Assembly: GCA_973895155.1 (NCBI GenBank) | Contig: OZ316895.1 | Span: 12,524,001 to 12,588,000 of the forward strand | Reading direction: 5' to 3' | DNA: 64,000 bases | Source of the DNA: Marsupella aquatica | Lineage: Eukaryota; Marchantiophyta | Shown here: positions 19,957 to 32,543 of the stretch, one piece after another | How the letters are laid out: the number at the start of each line of letters is the position of its first letter | Position numbering within the stretch: position 1 is the stretch's first letter | Notes under the pieces: generated by a model | What the model saw: only the letters and a program-made list of their open reading frames with translations | Told to the model about the DNA's origin: nothing | Database searches by the model: none | Translations under genes and position numbers: made by a program

Positions 19957-21460
19957 ATCAACGTTCGGCATCGCTGCTCCGATTTTGTTTCTTTGGAAGC
20001 GATGGCGTTTTGAAATGGAATTCTACCACAAACTTCTCCAATTTCATCCCGGATGTTTTTTAGGGAAGTAGTGTTCTCCAACCCACTCACAAGAGTCGGC
20101 TTCGGGGCCAATTTGTAATCACGAGGGCGGCATCCCCCGAAAGAATTCTTTCCCTTGCCCACCTCACATGAATCCACGTTCTTGGCATTTGGTAGTTCTG
20201 GTACCGCAAATTGAGCTTTTTCAGCAGTACCACGATCATGAGGGTTGGAAACGGCGCCGAATCTGCCCTGCCTTGTCTGCCTCATTCACGAGTGCAACGC
20301 TGTCGCGAGACCAACAACCATCACAGATGATTCTGGTAAGCCCTTGTTGTGGTGACCTGACATGAATCGCTGTTCACAGACTGCGGAAGACGAGATTCAG
20401 TAGCTACGTACCGTAAATGCCTTTTATTCTACTGCCGTGTAGCTATGAAGACACAAAGGCCCCACAGAAGGCCCACAGCATCAGCATGCTGACCAGAAAG
20501 TACATTTTTAGTACACCTGCATGTACATGTTGGCAATTTTCCCATAACGGGAGTTGGATATATTATCCCATGAATAAAGCAACTACAGTAGACTGATCCG
20601 TTTGAGGAGTTCTGTCATCAATCACGCACTATCTGAGGATGGTCATGTTATGTCTCCATTCCCAACACTCCCAAATTTGAGTTGGCTCTCACGTGAATCC
20701 TTGAGTGAAGTAACGGTTGGTATGGTCCATTGGATCTGTTGGCTCATGGAAAGTAAGCTCGTTCCCTGCTCTGACCCAACATGCGCAAGGCTCCGGGACA
20801 TAAATCTAGTGATACTGAATTATAGTCAGATCCTAAATTTGTGTACGGGCACTTTGGCTGGTTGCAATGCCGGAACAGTTTAATTTGTTAAGACACCATA
20901 ACCAGGAAATTTGAAGGACTGGCTGCACTGGATTCTAGTCAGTGCCTAAATATTGCGTACGTACAGGCGCTTTAGATCCGTTGCTGTACCCAAACAGTTG
21001 ATTTTTTTCGAAACCATAGCCAGGAAAATAGAGGAGAATTCAAAAGGACTGGCAGCCGAATTTAGAATGCGTCTGCGTTGGATCTCTCTTCGGCAGCAGG
21101 TTCGATGGCCGTGCTGCAATTTCTTTGCATTGTACCCACAACATTTGAAAAAGTTTCATGACCGTCCTGCAATATATATATATATATATCACTATGCATT
21201 GTACCTACAACAGCTAGGAAGGTTTCTTCACGGTAAAGCCCGAATTCTGTGGCCATAACGGCACAGAACGCGTGCAGATACTGTACTTACAGTGAACATT
21301 TGAATTACAAATTGAAAGAGGTTATGATTGCATTCGAAGGGACAGTAGGATCAGTCGGGAGAGACGTCGACAAATACGTTCTTTACCATGAGCGATTTGA
21401 ATTAAATTGTAGACGAGATGATTAAAACGAAGGAAAAAATAAGAAGTTGATACCTGATTG
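19957..21460. other. region downstream of the peptide gene, no gene seen
   Basis: Probably includes the 3' UTR. A TA dinucleotide run lies at about 21170-21190. Short open frames lack any family signal. Confidence 0.4.
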
Positions 21461-22240
21461 ACCAGAATTCAGCTGGTACTGGGAAAACAAGCCAGGACTA
21501 TGGACGGTTTGATATGGTATTAAACAAGCCTGGTCCTGACATTGTGGAGGTCTCTAAACCAGCTAAGTTTTAAGAGTTTATCACAAATTCACGATGTGGC
21601 ATTGTGCAAATTACGAGGAGTTTGAATCATATTTCTTTCTGACTATTAGATCTCCCTAGATTTAAGAGGATGACAGTTAAAATTTGCCCATGGACAGATC
21701 TCCCTAGAATTAGATTTGACTAATTAATGGAGAGATCTCCCTAGATTTAAGGATGATTGTTAGATTGGAGCTAATGGGTCTGTTACTAGGTGAGAAACTG
21801 GGTATTGGAAGACAAAAGTGGGTCTGTTACTAGGTGAGAAAGCAGGTCATGGGCGACCAAATACCTAGCAAATTTGTAATTCTGGCTAATGGGCAGATCT
21901 CCTTTAAATTTAAGGATGACCCTTACATTCTAGCGAAGACAAAGGAATTAGCGAATTTGTAATTCCGGCCAATCGGCAGATCTCCCTAGATTTAAAGATG
22001 ACCCATACATTCTGGATAATAGGGTCTCTTAATATACTAGGTGAGTTTGTGGTGCCTTTCTAGGTGGGAATATAGCTGATGGAAAACCACTAAAAAACAC
22101 TGCTATGGACCATCTGATACGATATTAAACTAGCTTACTATCCGTATCGTGGAGGTCTTTGGATGGTGTGATATGGTGTCAAATTGATGTTAGGTGCTTA
22201 CCAAACTGTATATCATTATGGTCCCGGGCTGGACATTACG
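21460..22240. repeat. dispersed repeat region with AGATCTCCCTAGATTTAAGG units
   Basis: At 21640-22030 the motif AGATCTCCCTAGATTTAAGG recurs about five times. Its reverse complement matches the units at 27.0-28.6 kb. Flanking segments with TGGTACTG and GATATGGT recur at 24060-24380. Confidence 0.6.
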
Positions 22241-25200
22241 GGGTATTCGATCCATCAACTGTAACTAACAACCACACCTAAGCTTAAGATCGGATTGGGT
22301 TATCATGGATTCTCTATTTCTGCTTTCCTGTCTTCCTCTGGCTCACTGTGTGCTCGATGCTGCCTTGCTCACCTGCTACTTTCCGAAGCTGCGAACAAGT
22401 GCTCGGTTGAGCAATCTTCACACCCACGTCCAGTGTTGCATTGGCAGCTGCATTGAAATCAATCTCGCCTCCCTTCCTACTTTGCTCGGTTTGTGACAAT
22501 TTCTCAGGTTCGTCGCCGACTTTGAGTGCAAGGACACGGACTTGCAGATTGAATTTTTTTCTGAGACGACATTTCTCGAGGCCATCTCGTAGAGTGGATT
22601 GTTCTAACTAGATCAAGTTTGACGATGGAGCCTCTCTTGGCAGTACGTTCCATACACGAAGAGCTGTTCATTTAACCTGTTCAATCAAGCTAGTTTCGGA
22701 TCGGGCTGACGAGTATTATTTCTTTCATTTCAGTCCATTGCTTCAGACTAAAGAGGAACCTAGTTTCGAAGAACAGTGATGGAGGTGTGATCTAGCCATG
22801 CTATTTGAACAAGATTGTATCTCACAATTGTTGATTTCTGCTGCAGCTCCTTCGTATTTTCGTTGAGAAGTGGTGAATACTTGGGGTTGCGGGTGGGTTT
22901 AAACCCTCCCTTGAGAGGATTTGTGATTGTGCAGCTATCTCTCTATTTCAACAGGAATTAAGCCACTTGAGTCCAGCAGTTGAAGTTTGCTTCTCGAAAA
23001 TTTCCTAACACAAAGATCTCAGAGCATTATGTGAATTGATAGCTATAGACCGCGCATTCATTAAGGATATTTCTGTGATTTCGAATCCAACTGTTTAGGT
23101 ACAGTAATACCACAGTGTACGCGTTTAAGGTTTACAACACAGTTAGCCATGGATTCTCCTATTGGGGTCGAGTGTAACATATGTATCGTCGTATTTCGCT
23201 TTGTCAACCGGTTTCGTTGGCGAATGTGTCACGCGGTCCAGTTTTAGGTGATGGCAACAGCAACGACGAAGTTATATATTGGGCATGCCCTGGAACGAAC
23301 TTCGCTCACATTTTGGTAGTTAGGGTATTTTCATGTCAGTAATGTTGTTGGAGAATTCAGTTTAATTAGAAGGTTGTTGTTCCTTGGATGGTTCTTTCAG
23401 GATTCCTAGTTTTCTCGAGTATTGATGCAGCGGGTTGTTTCTTATCACGTCGGTTTCTATGAATATCAGGTATGATGGTTCTCGAGGATTCATAGCTTTC
23501 TGGAGTACTGCTTTTATCTCGTCAGTTTCTATGAATATCTGGTTGTCTGTAATTTGATTGTGCTGTAGCTCACTATTGCCATTAAAACTGTTACAGAATC
23601 ACTATCGCTTCGTGGGATTGTAAATGTTTCCCCTAAAGTTGTCGCACATTTGTGAAGAATGGAGTGCAGAGAGATTTAAATGCACTTTGCTAATGTATGG
23701 AACATTGATGTATTACAACCGGAGCCTAAAATTTCAAAGTCTGGAATCCCCCCCTCTTTCTTTCTCATGAGGAAATGTCATTCTGGCTTGGAACCTACGT
23801 ATTTTGGTGACATAACCATGACCTGGACCTAAAGGTATCACTCTGCACCTTGTCCGCCCCAACTTGTCTTCTCTCCAATGCTCACAAACTCCAATTCCTT
23901 GAAATCCAGTTGCAAGGCCAAGTTGTCAACTCCCCCTAGTGTGGATTACCTGACCATCTCACTTCTGCTCGACAACACTTCTCCTCCTCAGCATCATTTA
24001 TGATTGACAATGGTGTGCATTACAGATGCATTGGGCTAGTGAGATGAGCATGAGAAATAATATTGCGCTGTGGTTGGGCTCGCCACATATAAACCTGACA
24101 CACCACACTCATAGTTTCGTATTGGGGTATCAAGGTATTTAACTTCTCAGAAAAAAAATTGGGTTTGGGCATTTGAGCCTGGTACTGGTATTGTGGAGGT
24201 ACATGGATGGTCGGATATAGTACCAAACTAGCCTGGTACTGGTTACCTGCGGAGGGTCCATCTACAATGTGACGTAGTATCAAATTGATGTTGGATGCTC
24301 ACCAAAGTGGTTGAATACTGGGGTATGAAGGTATTGAAGTTACAAATAAATTTGGGCAGGGTACTGGTATAGGTAAAAATACTATGGAAAAATATATATA
24401 TTTGGGATCGGTTGCATGTGATTCTTACTGTTTGTTGTCCATGTCCTCCCAAAAGAAGAAGTTGCTTGCAGTGGTTGGTGATCTGGAGACCTTCAATGTG
24501 ATGGGTAGGTGACGTCGTTTTATCATTATACATACGTAGTTAAGATGGAGTCGTTTGTTACTCATTTCTCGGTGCTCCCAGCAAAAGTATTGGTTGCTCC
24601 CAGTGCTCTCATTTTTGTTTAGGACAGCTCTAGGTTGCTCTCAATGCCCTCAATTTTTTTAGCGGAGCTCTTGCTTGCTCCCAATCCTGTCGTTAATAAT
24701 TGTAGAGCACTCTATTTTCTCTGTCGCTTGGCAGAGCTCTTGGTTTTGTTCAACAAAGCTCTCAAGTTGCTCACTCTCGTTTTTGTTTAACAATGAAAGC
24801 TCTTGGTTTGCTGGGTTTACTCAGATTACTTCCCCTATTTAGTTTCAATGTAGCTTTGGGTTTGTCTATATGGAAATGTGGATTTTTAGAAGGTTTTTCA
24901 AAACAGACAGTCCTTTGAATGTTAGCCAACTTGTGTGTGCGTGGCCCTTAGTTTTCCTGCCCTAAACTTTGCAAATGACAGTAAAGTAGTGACTGAGAAT
25001 TTGTGGCGAAATCTCCTCATCACCCAGGATACAAAGTGGAGAACCAAGGGTATCGGTCTGAAACTTTCCGGCTCTTGAGATCCTGTAAGTTGAAATAACA
25101 ACAGGGACAAGATGACACAACATCCAAAAAGGGACACAAACAGGAAGATGTAACAAGATAACAGAGACTCTTGAGAATCTAGATCCTGCAAATTGGAGAG

Positions 25201-25600
25201 TGCAAAATGTCAACATTTTAAGAAGCATCTCCATGAAAGGTAGCCTTAGGGCTGCTATACATGCAGGACAGCCCCTAATATGATTGATAATTAAAGCAAA
25301 ACATAAGGATTGGGTTTATGTACAGTCCCCATCGTGTACATTAAAGTATGTTTTTATAGTTTTGGAGTTTTGCCAATTCCATCTAGTCCAAAAACCCTGG
25401 GTCTATTAGTCACAATCTATCACAATCTAGGGCTGCCCTTAAATCTAGGGAGCAAAGGTACAAATTACATTTGGTAAATTTAAACAGAAACTATAACTGA
25501 CATCTACTCTTTCATGCAAGACAGCATTACACGAGAGATATACTTGATGGATCTCCAAATGCAACTTTTTCTCTTAACTTTTTCTCTTAACTTTTTCTCT
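22241..25600. other. no gene recognised; scattered repeats
   Basis: 22240-24000 shows no coding signal I trust. 24060-24380 shares blocks with 21460-22240. 24540-24800 has a short repeated phrase (GCTCTTGGTTGCTCCCAAT-like). 25020-25110 resembles 49310-49370. Confidence 0.4.
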
Positions 25601-25609
25601 TAAGGGAAG

Positions 25610-25700
25610 AATTCATTTTTTTCTTATAAGAATAATAGGGTCTTTGAAATCTAATTTTGGGACTTATAAGAACATTAGTGTCTTTTTGATAATTGCAAAG
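25610..25700 (-). repeat. fragment of the 13-kb element family
   Basis: About 60 bp around 25627-25687 align at roughly 80% with the reverse complement of the left subterminal region of the elements at 207 and 55264 (ACTTATAAGAACATTAG). No ends or duplication are visible. Confidence 0.5.
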
Positions 25701-26099
25701 ACATCTCTTTGTGTTCCCTTTTCTTCCCGACCTTATTTCACATTCTTTATAAGTGCAAAGAGGCTAAAACCATTTGACCAAACCACAAATGTGTAAATGC
25801 AAATTCTAGAGAATTCTAAAGAATTTGGGCATAGAATTGCACAAAGAAATGGCATTAGGGAGTCAGGAGCTTTTGCAGATATTTTGGACCCAGGGACACT
25901 GACAATAACTCTCACCCAGACCCCTGGCTGTGTGTATGATTTTAGTCTGGAAAAAGGGTTTTCAGATATAAGTTTTTGGGCACAAGATTATGCTATTTGT
26001 TGCTTTGAAGTAAAAATGGTTCCCCACCTCGAACCATTGTTCCATGCAGGATCAATTAGAATGTGGACTGACAAAGGGCGCATGCCATGTTGAGGAATT

Positions 26100-26790
26100 G
26101 TAAGCTCTATCCATATAGCATGTTCATCCTGGAACATGTATCTTTTTTTGTCTTGTAGTGTAGTAATTCATCTAATTTTATTTATGATAAAAGGAGAGAG
26201 TAGAATGATGTAAAGTACATATTAAAAAAATATACAGGCAAAATTAACTAACATATATTATTTTCTTATTAAGAATACGTATTAAGAAAAAAACATAATT
26301 AAAAAAACACATAATTAATTAACATATATTATAATTAAAAAACACATAATGACCCAGGAAAGTAGAGAGGTACTCAAGAGTTGTGCACCTTAGGTACAGA
26401 TTTCACTTGCTTCTAGATAATGACAATCAATTCCTTAAAAACCATAAATTTTGTAAAGGAAACCATTAGGGGAACTTAGTGCACCACATGTGCACATTGT
26501 TCGAGTCATTTCTCTCACTCTCATGATAAAAGATAAAATTCACTAAGAGGAATTGAAAAGGAAAATCAAGCAGTTATGAGGGGATCCAAAATAAATTCAA
26601 AATACTCTAAGTTCACTAAAATTAAAAGGGGTCCAAAACTTAATTCAAAATCTAATTAATACAAATGATTCATCTTGTTAAGGCACATTTGATTCTAAAT
26701 ACTAGACCCAAAATCTGCATAAGACAAAATATGAAAGTTGGATTCACCATATAGCAGTGGTGTCAAAATGGAGAAATGTCAAATTGTAAG
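26100..26790. repeat. dispersed repeat, copy 2
   Basis: Colinear with 16360-17060 and of the same orientation. AT-rich and non-coding. Confidence 0.6.
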
Positions 26791-27039
26791 CTCTATCCAT
26801 AAATGCAAGATCCAAATTTTTACATTTATTAGATACGACCTGTATCTTTTTTGTGGCTAAAATTCACTGAATTCCACCTCTTAGAAAATACTCACCACTT
26901 TGGGCTAAAAGCATTTCTTGAGTGGAAGAAGTCTAAAAGCATTTCTTGAGTGGAATAATGACAATTTAGATTCTGGCATTTTCTTTAGTGTAAGAAAGAC
27001 AATTTAGATTTTGGCTAAGTAGGGTGCCACATCATACAG

Positions 27040-28580
27040 AGCCTAACGGCCATCTTTAAATCTTGGGAGATCTCACAGTCAGAAAGTAGATTTGGAATGG
27101 TCCTAGCATCTTCTCCTTTGCCACACGCTGACATTCGTTTTCTCACCTAGCCACATACTCTATTAGCTAGAACCCCTTAACACCCTTAACTCTTGGGAGA
27201 TTGACCCCATTACCCAGAGTCTACCGGCCACCCTTAAATCTTAGGTAAGGAAGACTCCTAACACCTTCTCCTTTCAAGGTGAGATTCGCCACACTGGCCA
27301 GGGAAAGGTAAAAATGACTGCCATTCTTAAATGTTGGGAGATCTGACGGTCAGAAACTAGATATGGAACATTCTTAACACCTTCTCCTTTGAAGGTGACA
27401 TTTTACATTTCCACATGGCTAGGAAAGGTAAAAGTTATGGCCATCCTTAAACCACACCTGCCCCTATAAAGGGCTACGGGTAACCCGTAGCTCTCATTCT
27501 AAAGAGTACAAGTTCAGAAATGGGTTTTGAGCTCCACAAAAGGTGCTGACTGCAAAACCTTTTTTTGGCAAGTACTTCACAAAAGGTGCTAGGTTTCCAC
27601 CTTTTATGGTGAGTAGTGAGACATGGAATGAGGCTTTTATAGTGGCAGGTGTGGTTTAAATCTTGGGACATCGGACGGAAGACTCCAATCACCTTCTCCT
27701 TGCACAAGGTGACATTTGCCACACTGGCGAGGGAAAGGTAACAATCAGGGCCATCTTTAAATCTTGGGTCCTTAAATCCTGGGACATCTGTTGGTCAAAA
27801 ACTATGGAAGACTTCCAACACCTTCTCCTTCAAAGTGAGATTTGCCACACTGCCACACTCGTGAGGAAAAGGTGAAAATGGTGGCCATCCTTAAATCTTG
27901 GGAGATCTGCCAGTCAAAAACTACATATGGAAGATTCCTGATACCTTCTCCTTTCACAAGGGACATTCGCCATACTCACACTGGCAAGCAAAGAGGTAAA
28001 AATTGGCCATCCATACATATCACACTTCCCAAGGGCAAAAAATGTTGAAGTGAGAGACATGATCCCAAAGGCAAAGCAACCCAATGAAGGGGAGGAAAAG
28101 ATGGGAAAGGGCCCCAAGAAAAACAAGCTCTTGGTCCCAACCAAAAGCAACAAAGGAACAAAGAACAAAAAGTAACCACAAAGGGGCCATAGAGGTAAAA
28201 ATTACAGCCATCCATAAGTCTCCAGAGATCTGATGGCCAAAAACTAGAGATGGAGGCTCCTAACACTTTCTCCTTTGCCACATTTGCCACATTGGCAAGC
28301 AAAAGGTAGAAATACGGTCATCCTTAAATCTTAGGAGATCGTCAAACTAGAAATTGAGAACTTCTAACACCTTCTCTTTTGGCACAAGGTGACATTCGCC
28401 ACAGTGGTGAGGAAAAGGTAAAAGGAGATCTGACGGTCATACAACTAAATCTTCGGAGATCTGACGGTCATAAACTACAGTAGATATAGTAGACTAGGCG
28501 AGGAAATCTTGGGAGATCTGACGGTCAAAAACTACAATGTAAATTGACATTCGCCACACTGGCGAGAAAAAGGTAAGAAT
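27040..28580. repeat. degenerate array of about 110-bp units
   Basis: About ten diverged units share CTTAAATCTTGGGAGATCTG, then CACCTTCTCCTTT, GACATTCGCCACA and GGAAAAGGTAAAA in the same order. Clear starts are near 27050, 27190, 27325, 27660, 27765, 27890, 28210, 28322 and 28505. The array is interrupted at 27449-27660 and 28020-28190. Confidence 0.75.
27449..27660. mobile_element. small foldback insertion in the array
   Basis: TAAACCACACCTGCC at the left is inverted as GGCAGGTGTGGTTTA at the right, followed inward by TATAAA on both sides. It interrupts the 110-bp array, so it is probably a short foldback or MITE insertion. I could not define a duplication. Confidence 0.5.
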
Positions 28581-28589
28581 ATTCTGGCC

Positions 28590-29390
28590 ATGACCTCCCC
28601 GTGTCGGGAAATGCATGGAAAGCTCCGGCCGTCGGGGAATCAAGACAGGTTGCCGGGTGGGTGGACGGACACCGCAGTACTCGAAAGGAGGAGGATCATG
28701 ATTCCTTTCGTCGTGGCCAAGCGAGTGTCAATTGGACGACATCACAATTTGCTGTGGATGTCGATCTCTTGCCTCGTTGTAGCCTTGTAGCGTTGGAGGC
28801 TTGGAGGCTTGGAGATGGGAGACATTGACCAGGGTAGGTTCTGTTAGCTTCTAATTCGGCCATGACTGAGGACCCGTTTTTTTTGTTTTTCTGCTTTGAA
28901 AGTTTTCATTATTGAATTGTGCATTTCTTCGTGGCCAAGCGACGGTCAATTGGACGATATCTCAATTCGCTGTGGATTTGGGTCTGACTGGACCCGCTCG
29001 ATGGAGCGTTGGAGGCGGGAGACGTTGACCAGTGTAGGTTCTTTTAGCTTCTTATTTGTCATGACCGCGGACCTGTTTTTGTTTGTTTGGATTGAAAGAT
29101 TTCAATAATGAATAGTGTGATTTCCGTTCAGGCCTTCAGGGCGACCTGTGTTTTGGAGTCACTTCGGCAGGCCGCGAGACGAGCCAAGCGACTCAAGAAC
29201 AGTGGTAGTGTGTAGCTCACTGCGAGTGGCAGCTTGTGTCCTTTTTAACGGCAAACGCGGAGCTGGCGAAATCGTCTCTACACTGAAGTTTTCGCGATGT
29301 AGGCCTCTTTTTGTGAAGCGCAAACAATGAGAATACTGAACTAATCAAAGCCTTTGGTTTTTTCTTTTTGTCTTGAAACATCAAATTGAA
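28590..29390. other. no gene recognised; internal duplication
   Basis: The phrase CGTGGCCAAGCGA...TCAATTGGACGA...GCTGTGGAT occurs at 28713-28760 and again at 28931-28976, a diverged direct duplication. Open frames here are short. Confidence 0.4.
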
Positions 29391-29394
29391 TTCT

Positions 29395-30730
29395 ATTCAA
29401 AATAAGTGAGTATAACAAGGAGGGTTGCCAGACAACACCCAAAGGGACCGGAGGTCGACATGCTGAAAACCGGGGAAGCCGGCACCACGGCAGAGGAAAG
29501 ACACCCCAGAGGAGGGCAGCTAAACGGGATATTCAACCACAGTAGAGGGAGCAGCACACTCCGTAAGACCGGCCAGTGAAAAAGCCCCGGCAGGGGACCA
29601 TCCAATGGGTCCGTGACAAGTGTTACCTCATCGACCTATCTACAGAACAAACTCCTACCCTGAAAAGAACACTTCATGGAGGCCTGGGGGCAAGGGGGGA
29701 CCTGTAGAATCTCCTCATGAACCTCCCAAAGGCTGGCATAAGACCCATACTTTAAGGACATATCAGCAACAATGCCACTGGCAATAACCTTCCCATGCCA
29801 AAGTCTAAGTCTGTTACTGGCCCAATCTTTATGCATATAAAGAGAAAGTCTATGCCAGGATTTTTTGATGACAACATGTGAATCTGAGCCGATTTGTTCA
29901 ATGAAGTGGGAACTCCTATCTTGCAAACAATGGCTCTAAGAATGTCCCAAAGTTTCATAGGTACATCCCATTCCTCAGGGAGCCGCACTGCCAGAAATAT
30001 ATGGGTCGGGTTCAAGACAGAATGAGTCTTTGGTTTTTGGCTTGGAAGATTTTCAGTCGAGTCTTTTTTTTTTGGCCTCGAAAGGACCAAAAATGATTCA
30101 CAAAGCCAACATACAAAACTGAAAACGGGGGCCCACAAGGGGTACCAGCCCAAGGGAAGATTTTCAATGGAGTCTTTTTTAATTTAGTTATACTCTAAAG
30201 AACCAAATAAATTTCATTCAAAAAGCCAACATACCAAAAAGAGGGCCCACAAAAGGCACCAGCTCAATTTTTTGGACATTCCCTTCAAAAAGCAAACATA
30301 CAAAACAGAGGGCCCACATACAACATAGGGAAGATTTTCAGTAGGGTTTTTTTTTTTTGGTTTCCTTCCAAAGAACCAACTGAATTCCATTCAAAAAGCC
30401 AAGCCAACATATAAAAAGGATGACCCACAAGAGGCACCAGCCCAATTTTTCTGGAAATTCCATTCAAAAAACCAACATAAAAAATTTGAGAATTCTTCAA
30501 AAAACCAGCATACAAAAAATTGAGAATTCCATTTAAAAATCCAACATATAAAAGGGAAAATTGAAAATTCTCCAAAAAAACTCAGCATACAAAACAAAAA
30601 TTGAGAATTCCATTCAAAAAGCCAACATATAAAACGGAGGGCCAAGAGTGCCCACAAGGGTGAAACAGCCAAAAGCCACCATACAAAACGGAGGGCCAGG
30701 GGGGCCCACAAGGGTGCACCAGCCCAAGGG
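29395..30730 (-). mobile_element. retroelement-like debris
   Basis: Repeated minus-strand phrases (TTTGTATGTTGGCTTTTTGA, GTGGGCCC) recur about eight times at 30060-30730. A minus-strand frame at 29752-30153 reads WDILRAIVCKIGVPTSLN, loosely like the DUF4283 region of plant LINE ORF1 proteins. It is broken by stops and shifts. The class is uncertain. Confidence 0.35.
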
Positions 30731-32543
30731 ATCGAAGGTCTACGTGTTAAAGGTGGTGGGGCAGGAGCAGAGAGAATGCTATATAGTTTCCCCCTTTGCA
30801 CGTTTTTCGAGGCTGGTGGCGAGGTTTTCAAGTGAAGTGGTTGGCGTTGGTGTTGGAGAATTCGGCGTGCTTTCTCAAGAGGAATAGTACGGGAATGGTT
30901 CGGTTGGATATATTTCGCGCCTCACAAAATTCGCATCAAAGTAGGCTTGCACAGACCTGGCTGTTCTGCCAGTACAGTTGCGAACAAAAGTTTCAACGAC
31001 AGTTGACATCTTCCTAGGAATGACGATTTCAATGGACGATTTCAACGCACATTCCCTCACTGTAACATATCCACAATTAATTTCAATTGGACAGCGAGGG
31101 TTGCGAGCGATTGACACTTCTGATGAACATTTTTTTGGCAGACGGGCCCAATCACCAAAACCCGCACACCAGGAAGTAAAAGAATTAAGCCCTGCTCGTA
31201 GCCAGACAACTGACAATGTCCAAACAAATGTAAGCAATCCCGATTGAGCTGTGAGAAGAATCCCTGCACAAGCCGGAAAGGTCCATTTCATCTCCTCCGA
31301 ATAATAAATTTTATGCGCGAATCGCACCGAGATACGACGGTACACTACACTGACTTGTGCCAATTTTTCGCGAGTGGACAAGAACGTTTTCAAGGATCTC
31401 GACATTTTTCCAACGTGACAACTTTTTTCAGGACGGTCAACTATGGAGGACTGACCGCGTGGTAAGTAAACCTCGAGCGCAAGCCTCAGCGTCAAGCACG
31501 GAGCATACTCTCATAGGGACTGACGCAGGTAGAGCAGGGGAAGTCGGAAGGGGAAGAAAGACAAAAAGGGAACCATCCAACTTTCACTTTGCTGCAGCGT
31601 TTCCTCAGAGAGCACCCTGTAGAAGAAACAACGAGGAAAGATGACACCCGCAACGGAATCTAGAGTTGAGGTGACGGCACACTACTGTCCTAGGCAAAAG
31701 GAAGCACCGCGGAAATATCGTTTACTTGGATTTTTTGTGCTCCTTGTTCCTCCTCCGTTCGCGTATCGCAAGTCCGCTAGTCCTCCTGTTCCGAGTACAC
31801 CCGGACGACCGTGCGGCTTGTTTTGCGGTGACGCGATGCGTAGCGGAGGGCAGAGCAGAGCAGAGCAGCTGAGCAATTTCCTTCAGATCGATCGAGAATC
31901 ACATCGGTCGTTCGATTCGGAAGTCAACTCAAGCAATCCAACACTCCTCTCCTCTCCTCGATCGAAAGGAAATACGATACTAAATTCAAGGATTGTGGAT
32001 AAATATCTTCATCACATTTTAAATGGTATGAACCATTTTCTTTGAAGGATTGTCCGCTCAACTGACTCTTTCACTCGAGTTCGGCGTCAGATTTTTGGTC
32101 CCCTGGCCGATGCACCTCTACACGGCACGCCGTCTGTAAGGTCCAGTCCTTGTCTAGTAGATTTTGCATTGGTATAAGTCTATGAGAGGACAAACATCAT
32201 TCTCTTCCCTCGCTGCTGAAAGGGCAGACATCACGCGACTGCCCATTCAATGCAACGCATTCACTGAAGTGCTGCCACATTCGTATACTGGGCTCCTGCA
32301 TAATATTGCGCTGCCGTCTCATGCTCGTGCCGCGTTGGTCAGTTCACCACTTCAACCGAGATCTGCATCCTAGCAGACGAATCATAAGTATTGTGGATTT
32401 GCAGTACAGTACATCGCATTGAAGGGGCAAGTGCAATTCTGTGCTCTGTCTCTCTCCGACTCTCCCTCTCTTTGGTACGGTGGCCAGGACAGAATTGCAG
32501 GCAGGCAGGAAAGTAAACCAACGGGTGAGCGGAAGGACGCCCG
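30731..32543. other. region upstream of the ABCA gene
   Basis: No gene recognised. 32400-32543 is probably the ABCA leader. Open frames antisense to the first ABCA exon are shadows. Confidence 0.4.

Noticed and set aside
28590-29330. Open frames at 28.6-29.3 kb as a gene
   Set aside because: Short, overlapping in two frames, and built on an internal duplication; no family match.
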